DNA of 15,887 nt from Thermoproteota archaeon (GTDB taxonomy: Archaea > Thermoproteota > Thermoprotei > Thermoproteales > Thermocladiaceae), in assembly GCA_013153895.1 (NCBI GenBank), contig JAADDN010000152.1, positions 1-15,887 on the forward strand, given 5' to 3'. Below, in pieces: positions 1 through 5,700 of this stretch. The notes beneath the pieces are model-generated. The model did not search any database. It saw only the letters and a program-made list of their open reading frames with translations, and was not told the origin of the DNA. Made by a program: the position numbers and the translations under genes. Every line of letters starts with the position of its first letter. Position 1 is the first letter of the stretch.

Positions 1-741
1 ATCTCCTGTTACAGGATTTATCGCCATATCGTATAGAGATATTAGATATACTTCTGGAGTGAACCATGAATTATGGTATATGTCTACTGATTTTACAAGT
101 GCAAGATCATCTAACCTTCTCTTCTCTATATGTATTACGAATTCACCATCCTTATACTCCCATCCTCCAATATATACATACTTACCGTCAGTTACTATTG
201 AGGTAGCAACACCTTCTACTCCAACAATCTTTCTCAATACATGTAAGTTCTTGTCAAATACGTATATTACCCAGCGTGCTGTTCCGTCAGGTTCTCTTTC
301 TCCACCTACTACATATATCTTGTCGCCTACGGTAATACAGTTGTAGAATATTGATTCTTGATTATCTGTCCACTCATTTACTAGTTCTCCTGTCGATCTA
401 TACCTTACCTCTATATGAGCATGACCAACGTATCCCATTATTCTTGAGAAGTATATCTCATACGAGCTTCCAACAAATATCACATATCTTCCTAAAATAC
501 ATGAACCATAAACAAAATTAGAGAACGGAGATGGTACGCTTATTCTAACCCAGTTCACTCTGAGAAACGTTCTTCCATACGAGACTATTGCTGGAATATT
601 TATCGACATACCATGCTTACTGTTTGTGATGTTAGTAAATGGGTATGTATTTCTCATGCTCTCATATGGTACTGATGCTGCATATATTATGCATGTACAT
701 GCTATTAGTATTACAAGTGCTAGAAGTGGTATATATCGCAT
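1..741 (-). CDS. Secreted/anchored beta-propeller protein, partial (3' end outside window)
   Basis: A frame of 247 codons without a stop runs from an ATG at 741 to the window edge, so the C-terminus is missing. The first ~22 residues form a signal peptide: one Arg, then a hydrophobic stretch (PLLALVILIACTCIIYAA). L-I-A-C at residues 12-15 fits a lipobox, but crenarchaeal lipoprotein processing is uncertain, so this may be an ordinary signal peptide. A blade-like motif of hydrophobic strand plus Gly pair recurs about every 50 residues: CILGRYVIFVGSS (81-93), CITVGDKIYVVGGE (135-148) and SIVTDGKYVYIGGWE (181-195). This is typical of Kelch/PQQ-like propellers. I infer an extracellular binding or structural protein; the substrate is unknown. 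A TATA-like element centred about 24 nt upstream suggests a leaderless mRNA. The frame, signal peptide and repeats are seen directly; the fold is inferred. Confidence 0.85.
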   Translation of the reverse strand, partial: MRYIPLLALVILIACTCIIYAASVPYESMRNTYPFTNITNSKHGMSINIPAIVSYGRTFLRVNWVRISVPSPFSNFVYGSCILGRYVIFVGSSYEIYFSRIMGYVGHAHIEVRYRSTGELVNEWTDNQESIFYNCITVGDKIYVVGGEREPDGTARWVIYVFDKNLHVLRKIVGVEGVATSIVTDGKYVYIGGWEYKDGEFVIHIEKRRLDDLALVKSVDIYHNSWFTPEVYLISLYDMAINPVTGD

Positions 742-760
742 ATAAAAGTCTATTGTTTAA

Positions 761-770
761 GATATTTATC
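761..770 (-). promoter_or_regulatory. TATA element for the beta-propeller gene
   Basis: On the minus strand GATAAATATC, preceded by the A-rich BRE-like GTAAAA, is centred about 24 nt before the ATG at 741. That is the distance expected for a leaderless archaeal transcript. The sequence is seen directly; promoter function is inferred. Confidence 0.5.
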
Positions 771-825
771 TTTTACTCAGCTCACCATAATTGGAGGTTC
801 GTAATCGCTTTACGCTTCAGCTTCC

Positions 826-849
826 TAACTCTAATAAGAAGCAGAGTTA
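826..849. repeat. Inverted repeat in the 146-nt gap between propeller gene and operon end
   Basis: TAACTCT (826-832) and AGAGTTA (843-849) can form a 7-bp stem with a 10-nt loop, 39 nt past the stop codon of the PP-loop gene. It has no oligo-T tract on the transcribed strand, so it is not a typical archaeal terminator; it might be an RNA 3'-end structure or chance. Apart from this and the propeller promoter I see nothing in 742-887. Confidence 0.3.
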
Positions 850-887
850 AGAGATCTAGTTTAGTCAAGAAGACTTGTATTAATTAT

Positions 888-2060
888 CTAAGATCTCTGT
901 ACTATACTCTTTATGAGATCTTTCGCTCTTTCTCTAAGTTTTTTCTCAATCTTCTTCGGCGACTCTATTCTCCATGCTGGTATATATTCAACCTTTCTTA
1001 AATATTCGAAAAAGTATCTTCGTGATCTTTCTGCATATTTTTCTATAGTTTCTTCTACACCTGTTCTATATATTTCTTCAATCAACTTTATTTTTTCGAG
1101 AACTTCTTCTCTAGTATGTCTATATGAGTATAGTCCTAGCCTTATTATGTCATCTATGTTTTTTACTATATTTGATAGTCCTATCTCTGAGTAGTATCGT
1201 AATAGTTTGTTCATTGATCTTATTATTGGTTCTATGTTTACGTTAATTTTCTCACATAGCCATATGTGAAGTATATGACATACTGATGATGCGTAAGGAC
1301 ATAGCATGCAGGATGTTCTTGGTGCTCCATACTCGTACATTCCATGTACTATATCGTATAGTTGACATATGTAGAACACGTCGCTCTCTGATAAGTATAG
1401 TACTGGATTTATTTTTCTTGGAAATATTATTCTACTTCCATATAATGATCTTAATCTTTTAACTGATTCAAACATTCTTTCGCATTCTGCATATACTATA
1501 TCTTCTTTTGGAAACTTTTTCATAAACTTCTTTATACTGCCCATCTTTATTGCTCTACACCATTTTTCTTGTAGTGTTGGGTATCCTATTGTTTCAAGTT
1601 TTTCTAATATTTGTTCTTTTGGTACCTGTATTATGTATAAGAATTCTCCGAATTTTGATATGAATTTATCAGCTAGGTAGAGTATTGGGTCCTCTAGGAT
1701 AGGCATGTATGTGAAGACTGCTAGTGGACTATACCTGATTACTCCTCTGTTCCATAGTTCGTAAAGTATTGCGAATCCTGCTGCACTATCTTTACCCATG
1801 CTACATGCTAGTATGATCTTTTTCTCGCGTATATGTTCTTCCTCTTTTATATATTTTGTTAAGAATTCTAGATAGAGCTCATAGTCTTCTTTATCATTTA
1901 TTGTTTTATAGTCTGCTAATTCTATAAATTTTCTATATATTGGATCTAGCATGTTGGAGCCTTTCTCAGCTCTTACTACTATGTTTCTGTTCTTTGCTAC
2001 GTATATATGTTCTCCTATGTCATCTTTTATGTACTCTAGATGTGATTTTGAGAATCTCAT
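888..2060 (-). CDS. PP-loop ATPase of the PAPS-reductase-like (adenine nucleotide alpha hydrolase) superfamily
   Basis: 390 residues. The PP-loop CSMGKDS lies at residues 86-92, after a beta strand (IILA), and matches the SxGKDS nucleotide-binding loop of PAPS reductases, tRNA thiolases and ATP-pyrophosphatases. KWCRAIK (C168) resembles the position that carries CC in PAPS reductases. SCMLCP plus a further Cys (C251, C254, C261) could bind Fe-S or zinc. The ~80-residue N-terminal region and the Arg/Lys-rich helical C-terminus are extra to the core. The substrate (PAPS/APS, tRNA or another nucleotide) cannot be told from sequence. It is the last gene of the operon, its ATG 2 nt after the stop of the methyltransferase gene, with AGG just upstream. 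The superfamily call is secure; an actual sulfate-reduction role is not. Confidence 0.8.
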   Translation of the reverse strand: MRFSKSHLEYIKDDIGEHIYVAKNRNIVVRAEKGSNMLDPIYRKFIELADYKTINDKEDYELYLEFLTKYIKEEEHIREKKIILACSMGKDSAAGFAILYELWNRGVIRYSPLAVFTYMPILEDPILYLADKFISKFGEFLYIIQVPKEQILEKLETIGYPTLQEKWCRAIKMGSIKKFMKKFPKEDIVYAECERMFESVKRLRSLYGSRIIFPRKINPVLYLSESDVFYICQLYDIVHGMYEYGAPRTSCMLCPYASSVCHILHIWLCEKINVNIEPIIRSMNKLLRYYSEIGLSNIVKNIDDIIRLGLYSYRHTREEVLEKIKLIEEIYRTGVEETIEKYAERSRRYFFEYLRKVEYIPAWRIESPKKIEKKLRERAKDLIKSIVQRS

Positions 2061-2062
2061 TC

Positions 2063-2734
2063 CTAGTCTGATCTCAATTTTACAAATGATACGTAGGTTA
2101 TTGCTTCCTTCTCTATCTTATCACCATGCTTAACTATCTTATATAGTACCTGTATTCCTGGCTTTACTTCGACAGGTATGACCATTATTCCTCCATTAGG
2201 ATCTAACTGATCTATTAGTGGTTTAGGAATGTCTCTCTGTGCTGCTGCTGTTACAAGAATTCTATGATAAGGTGCGTACTTTGGTAATCCTTTAGAGCCG
2301 TCTCCTGTAAAGACCTTCACGCAGTTTAGTAGGTCTAGCTGTGCTAGGTTCTGTACAGCGTATAGTGCAAGCTGTGGAAAATACTCTATTGTGTATACTA
2401 TTCCCTTTCTCTCCATTGCTTCTGCACATACTGCAGCGTGGTAGCCTGTTCCTGTACCTACTTCAAGAACTTTAAGACCTGGCTCAAGTTCTAAGAGCTC
2501 GCACATCATTGCTACCATATGTGGTGCTGATATCGTCTGGTCTAGCATTATTCTTAGTGGTGTATCTTCATAAGCATACATTCTCTCATGTGGTGGTACA
2601 AATCTGTCTCTTGGAACCTTGAGCATAGCTTCTTCAACTCTCTTGGACTTTATTATTCCCATGAGTTTCAATTCTTCTACCATTCTCTTTCTAGCAATAT
2701 CATAGTCTCTGTCAAATATTATTATGTCACTCAC
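2063..2734 (-). CDS. pcm: Protein-L-isoaspartate O-methyltransferase
   Basis: 223 residues, a normal length for archaeal PIMT, a soluble SAM-dependent enzyme that repairs isoaspartyl damage by methylating the abnormal residue. Visible motifs: the VPRDRFVP region (39-47), the substrate loop TISAPHM (67-73), SAM motif I VLEVGTGTGYHA (89-100), the acidic IEYF after strand 2, GDGSKGLP, and VTAAA of motif II. The start is GTG (2734). The next Met (residue 18) would remove an N-terminal helix that the family usually keeps, so I keep the GTG although no strong ribosome binding site is seen. It lies 14 nt after the TatD-like gene and 2 nt before the PP-loop gene, in one operon. Repair of aged protein suits a hyperthermophile. 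Confidence 0.95.
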   Translation of the reverse strand: MSDIIIFDRDYDIARKRMVEELKLMGIIKSKRVEEAMLKVPRDRFVPPHERMYAYEDTPLRIMLDQTISAPHMVAMMCELLELEPGLKVLEVGTGTGYHAAVCAEAMERKGIVYTIEYFPQLALYAVQNLAQLDLLNCVKVFTGDGSKGLPKYAPYHRILVTAAAQRDIPKPLIDQLDPNGGIMVIPVEVKPGIQVLYKIVKHGDKIEKEAITYVSFVKLRSD

Positions 2735-2748
2735 AGGATATATGTGGT

Positions 2749-3486
2749 CTAGATCTTTAAGAACCTTCTAGCGTTCTCTCTACAGTACTCAACTATTTTA
2801 GAAGGTTCGACAGACTTGATCTTAGATAGGAGTTCAATGGTCTCTCTTATGAGGAATGGTTCCATCTTGATTCCACGGTACTCATATGGTCCATCACTCT
2901 CGAGCAGCATGTTCTCGAGAGGTAGTTTCTTAGCTACTTCTTGATGTTTCTTCTGAATCTTTAATGCTGGGTTTATAGATATGAAGAATCCTTTCTCAAC
3001 AATATCATCTACTAGATCCAGTGGACCTGTGTACCAGTGGAAGTTTGCTCTATCAATATCATATTTGAGGACTAGGTCATAGACTTCTTTCCAGGTTCCA
3101 GCACAATGTAGATTCACAGGTAGTGAATGTTCTTTAGCTATCTTAAGCATCTTATGAAATATCTCTCTCTGTCTCTCTATTGTTTCAGGTACGAACTTAG
3201 TATCTAGACCAACCTCACCTATACACATTGCTTTCTCTGCAATCTTCTCAATCTTATCTACCTCATCTCTATCTATCTTATCAACCATCCATGGATGAAT
3301 GCCTACACAGGGGGCAATACTATCATACTTCTCTGATAGCTCTATAGTCCTGATACTGCTAGGGTAATCATCTGATACTGCTATCACGGTAAACTCTCTT
3401 ACAATTCTCTCTATTATCACGTCTGTGAACTCATGTAGATGACAGTGAGAGTCTACAATATTTTTTAGAGATAATTCACGCTTCAT
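2749..3486 (-). CDS. TatD-family metal-dependent hydrolase
   Basis: 245 residues, amidohydrolase-like TIM barrel of the TatD type. The metal-ligand set is complete by inspection: HxH in VDSHCHL (H14, H16), Glu in IGEVGLD (E91), His in PVNLHC (H127), His in NFHWY (H150) and Asp in LLESDGPY (D198). Characterised TatD proteins are Mg-dependent 3'-5' exonucleases or DNases, so a role in DNA/RNA turnover or repair is likely, but this subgroup is not characterised in anything I can see. Its ATG overlaps the stop of the flavin reductase-like gene by 4 nt (ATGA, 3486-3483), implying translational coupling. The family is certain; the physiological substrate is unknown. Confidence 0.9.
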   Translation of the reverse strand: MKRELSLKNIVDSHCHLHEFTDVIIERIVREFTVIAVSDDYPSSIRTIELSEKYDSIAPCVGIHPWMVDKIDRDEVDKIEKIAEKAMCIGEVGLDTKFVPETIERQREIFHKMLKIAKEHSLPVNLHCAGTWKEVYDLVLKYDIDRANFHWYTGPLDLVDDIVEKGFFISINPALKIQKKHQEVAKKLPLENMLLESDGPYEYRGIKMEPFLIRETIELLSKIKSVEPSKIVEYCRENARRFLKI

Positions 3487-4025
3487 GAGGGAACCCTCAC
3501 AGTTAAGTATCTAGCACCTCCATAATAGTAGAGTAAGTCTACATCTCTCCAAGTATCTCTAAACTTGTCTTCCTTAACTATGCATTCTACAACTTCTCCA
3601 ACAATTATTCTATGATCACCACCTTCATAATCTCTCCATACTTTACATCCAATTATTGCTGGACAGCCTTCTATTCCTGGTGTTGATACTTTCTCTAGTT
3701 TCCTCAATTTTATACCCTTCTTTTCAAGTTTCTCTATCTTATTCTCATCTCTACCAGAGACAGATCCACAGTAGTCTGCTATCTCTTCCTGCTCTGGACC
3801 TAGAACACATACTGTGAACTCTGGTCTACTTCTGAGGCACTCATATGTGAATCGTCTTGGTGATATAGCTACAGCTATGCGTGGTGGTGATCTAGATACA
3901 GGCATTATCCAGCATGCTGTCATAGCATTGTAACCTCCGTCAGGTCTGTGAGTTACTATTAATGTGACTATGCTTGGCATGAGAAGGTAACAGGCTTGTG
4001 ACGGGTGTAGAGACAAGTATTTCAT
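3483..4025 (-). CDS. Flavin reductase-like FMN-binding protein
   Basis: 180 residues from ATG 4025. The FMN-binding split-barrel domain is recognised from SIVTLIVT, YNAMTACWIMPVSRSPPRIA, the FTVCVL strand and GGDHRIIVGEVV, which carries the conserved Asp-His of this family. Such proteins reduce flavins with NAD(P)H or use bound FMN as the cofactor of a small oxidoreductase; which applies here is unclear. The frame stays open upstream to a GTG at 4118, but that extension contains the promoter palindrome (4061-4076). The ATG at 4025 has a Shine-Dalgarno GAGGTG 8 nt upstream and begins with the normal family N-terminus, so I place the start there. It is the first gene of the four-gene operon. 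Confidence 0.88.
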   Translation of the reverse strand: MKYLSLHPSQACYLLMPSIVTLIVTHRPDGGYNAMTACWIMPVSRSPPRIAVAISPRRFTYECLRSRPEFTVCVLGPEQEEIADYCGSVSGRDENKIEKLEKKGIKLRKLEKVSTPGIEGCPAIIGCKVWRDYEGGDHRIIVGEVVECIVKEDKFRDTWRDVDLLYYYGGARYLTVRVPS

Positions 4026-4033
4026 CTCTACCA

Positions 4034-4039
4034 CACCTC
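4034..4039 (-). promoter_or_regulatory. Ribosome binding site fixing the flavin reductase-like start
   Basis: GAGGTG on the minus strand, 8 nt before ATG 4025, is complementary to the conserved archaeal 16S 3' end (CACCTC). It decides for this start over the upstream in-frame GTG at 4118. Confidence 0.7.
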
Positions 4040-4060
4040 TTCCTATGAGAACTACGTGAG

Positions 4061-4076
4061 ATCTTTTATAAAAGAT
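4061..4076. promoter_or_regulatory. Perfectly palindromic TATA box shared by divergent genes
   Basis: ATCTTTTATAAAAGAT is identical on both strands and contains a consensus archaeal TATA box. Its centre is about 29 nt before the GTG at 4098 (plus strand, near-leaderless) and about 43 nt before the ATG at 4025 (minus strand, predicted leader of roughly 17 nt containing the GAGGTG site). One TBP site could therefore direct both transcripts, with direction set by flanking BRE sequence. The palindrome and distances are seen; dual use is inferred. Confidence 0.65.
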
Positions 4077-4097
4077 TCCGTCAATGTTTCTAACTGA

Positions 4098-5072
4098 GTG
4101 CCAGGACATATAGTGCACGTAAAGTGGAGTAAGATTCTTACAGGAAAAGCTAGACCAGACATAGACAAGTTCTTAGACGATTTCATAAAAGATATCGATG
4201 AAGAAACATTAAGAAGATGTATAAACTATTGTAAAGAGAATATGAAAAACATTAATGAGAATATTGAAACTATATTAGAATTCTACGAGAACAATATTGG
4301 TCTAGTACCTACAAGATACACGTTAGGATACATAATGTATACGTACCTGGACGAGGAAGATCAGATAAAGATAACAAAACTCGTAATGAGGAGTCATGAC
4401 TCATGGAGACTGTTCGATCCCTGTATAGTTCTCAAGTACATGAGCGAGAAGTATGGGAGAGATGGAGTTGAAATAACCGTGATCCACATGATACTAGACG
4501 AGATAGCTAGATTATGTAAGATAAGCTTCACAGACGCTAGAAGAGGAGTTGAAACAATGATGAGCCTTCTCAGAGAGATAGCTAGAGAGTATGATATAGA
4601 AGAACTTCTAGATAACATTAAGAAAAGACTTACAGAGATAATCATAGATGTAGCATTTAGCATAGGTATAAACTTCAGAGCAATAATACCAGTAAAACAT
4701 ATACTAATACTGAGAAGAAATGTAGACGTCTTAAGTATTAAGAAGCTTAATAATTTAGAGATTTATAAGATATGTGAGTTAAGTCCAGATAAGTATATGG
4801 AGATCATGAATCAGGTGAGAGATGTTTCTAAGAGGTGCAAGATACGTATAAATGTTAGGTACAATCCTATAAGTGGGATTCTAGAGTTTCCTTATGATGC
4901 TATCCTCATAACAACCTTCAGGACGAGTAGAGGTGATATACATATGATTTATCCACATATTGTTAATGTTTATCCTGTAGGTGAGATCGTTATAAATATT
5001 GAAGATTATGTTAGAGATCTGGCTATGATGAGACCGGGATCTATGAGAGATGATTTAAAAGGTGGACACTGA
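4098..5072 (+). CDS. Hypothetical protein, unrecognised family
   Basis: 324 residues from GTG 4098; I do not recognise it. The first ~210 residues look mostly helical and charged, with two Cys in CINYC (41-45) and helices ending near the KKRLTEIIIDVAF segment. The last third is richer in strands (for example CKIRINVRYN, GILEFPYDAILITTF). No signal peptide, membrane segment, nucleotide-binding loop or clear metal site is visible. Another GTG (4113) is a possible start, but 4098 fits a leaderless transcript from the TATA element at 4061-4076. It stands alone, divergent from the flavin reductase-like operon and convergent with the membrane protein gene. The long open frame, standard codon use and promoter support a real gene; no function is proposed. 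Confidence 0.75.
   Translation: MPGHIVHVKWSKILTGKARPDIDKFLDDFIKDIDEETLRRCINYCKENMKNINENIETILEFYENNIGLVPTRYTLGYIMYTYLDEEDQIKITKLVMRSHDSWRLFDPCIVLKYMSEKYGRDGVEITVIHMILDEIARLCKISFTDARRGVETMMSLLREIAREYDIEELLDNIKKRLTEIIIDVAFSIGINFRAIIPVKHILILRRNVDVLSIKKLNNLEIYKICELSPDKYMEIMNQVRDVSKRCKIRINVRYNPISGILEFPYDAILITTFRTSRGDIHMIYPHIVNVYPVGEIVINIEDYVRDLAMMRPGSMRDDLKGGH
5053..5060 (+). promoter_or_regulatory. TATA-like element upstream of C/D-box RNA candidate
   Basis: ATTTAAAA inside the last codons of the upstream gene is centred near 5057, which predicts initiation near 5083, about three bases before the C box at 5086. The spacing is as expected for a dedicated sRNA promoter, but the motif is common in AT-rich DNA. 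Confidence 0.35.
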
Positions 5073-5085
5073 GCCTTTAAAGATA

Positions 5086-5133
5086 GTGATGAGTTGGGCC
5101 TCAGTGAGAGATGATCGAGCCGATTTGCACTGA
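5086..5133 (+). ncRNA. Candidate C/D-box guide sRNA (degenerate internal boxes)
   Basis: This fills most of the 61-nt gap between two convergent genes. C box GTGATGA (5086-5092, perfect RUGAUGA), 11-nt guide GTTGGGCCTCA (5093-5103), D'-like GTGA (5104-5107, one mismatch), 3-nt spacer, C'-like ATGATCG (5111-5117, two mismatches), 12-nt guide AGCCGATTTGCA (5118-5129), and perfect D box CTGA (5130-5133). Archaeal C/D RNAs direct 2'-O-methylation at the base pairing with the fifth guide nucleotide before D or D', working with L7Ae, Nop5 and fibrillarin. No terminal stem is obvious and I have not identified the targets. The internal boxes are weaker than in the RNA at 8008-8059. Confidence 0.55.
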
Positions 5134-5637
5134 TCATACTGAGACTACTATAGTTATAGCATAGACTATCAACGTTGTTATTATTCCCGCAAAAACTGCT
5201 CTTCCAGTACTCATGTTCGATAACTTGATTAGACCAATAGCGATCAGCAGTCCGGCAAGAATTACCCCTATTAGCAGGTATATTATCTTCACATATAGTA
5301 TAGGTATTCTACCTATGGATTGTATGTAGAGTAGTAGTCCTTCGTATAGTGAATATGCGTAGAATGCTAATCCTGATGAAGATACTACATCTATCATCAT
5401 TGCTGATTGCCTCATGAATTTTAGTATTATTGCAAGTATTATTGTGATTAGTATCCATATTAGTATTGTGAACCCTATTATTACTGGAGGTGTTGCATAG
5501 ATGACAGCGCTTGTTGATACATGTGCTTTCTCTGCTATCTCTCTCACTGTCTCTGGAGTTAACATTTCTGCTGTCTTTACCACTATATATGATATTGGTC
5601 CAAATATGGATATTATCCTGATGATTCTCTTTTTCAC
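5134..5637 (-). CDS. Small polytopic membrane protein, unknown function
   Basis: 167 residues from GTG 5637. The GTG is preceded, with 7 nt between, by GTGATC, which is complementary to the 16S 3'-terminal GATCAC and supports this start. Hydrophobic segments lie near residues 44-74, 80-105, 112-139 and 146-167, with a weaker one at 5-21, so four or five membrane passes are likely. The soluble loop around residues 22-43 is charged and helical. No family motif, transporter signature or catalytic residue is recognised. It is divergent from the helicase gene with a shared 63-nt upstream region, and convergent with the orphan gene to its left. The call of integral membrane protein is firm; function is unknown. 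Confidence 0.8.
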   Translation of the reverse strand: MKKRIIRIISIFGPISYIVVKTAEMLTPETVREIAEKAHVSTSAVIYATPPVIIGFTILIWILITIILAIILKFMRQSAMMIDVVSSSGLAFYAYSLYEGLLLYIQSIGRIPILYVKIIYLLIGVILAGLLIAIGLIKLSNMSTGRAVFAGIITTLIVYAITIVVSV

Positions 5638-5670
5638 TATCAGAGATCACGTATGTGCTCAGTATTAAGG

Positions 5671-5680
5671 ATTATATTTC
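5671..5680. promoter_or_regulatory. Divergent TATA region between membrane protein and helicase genes
   Basis: ATTATATTTC reads as TTATATTT on plus, centred about 26 nt before GTG 5701 (leaderless fit), and as GAAATATAAT on minus, about 38 nt before GTG 5637 (short leader carrying GTGATC). One site may serve both genes. Confidence 0.5.
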
Positions 5681-5700
5681 TCTATGTCTAGTATACGTGT

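Noticed and set aside
826..849. 7-bp hairpin as an intrinsic terminator
   Set aside because: There is no T-run on the transcribed strand and archaeal termination does not need hairpins; kept only as a weak inverted repeat.
639..1001. 120-residue plus-strand open frame over the propeller start and the operon end
   Set aside because: It runs antisense across the signal-peptide codons and promoter of one gene and the 3' end of another; no matching start signal or family feature.
4026..4118. N-terminal extension of the flavin reductase-like protein to GTG 4118
   Set aside because: It contains the palindromic TATA box, and the internal ATG 4025 has a good ribosome binding site and family-like N-terminus.
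5118..5129. Assigning the guide to the conserved UCGGCUC stretch of 23S rRNA near the peptidyl transferase centre
   Set aside because: Only about seven bases pair and the match breaks before the D-box-proximal positions, so the target call would be unsupported.
5309..5650. 113-residue minus-strand open frame overlapping the membrane protein
   Set aside because: Low-complexity Ser/Asn/Arg/His composition, typical of a frame shifted against a hydrophobic gene; the 167-residue membrane protein has the membrane segments and ribosome binding site.
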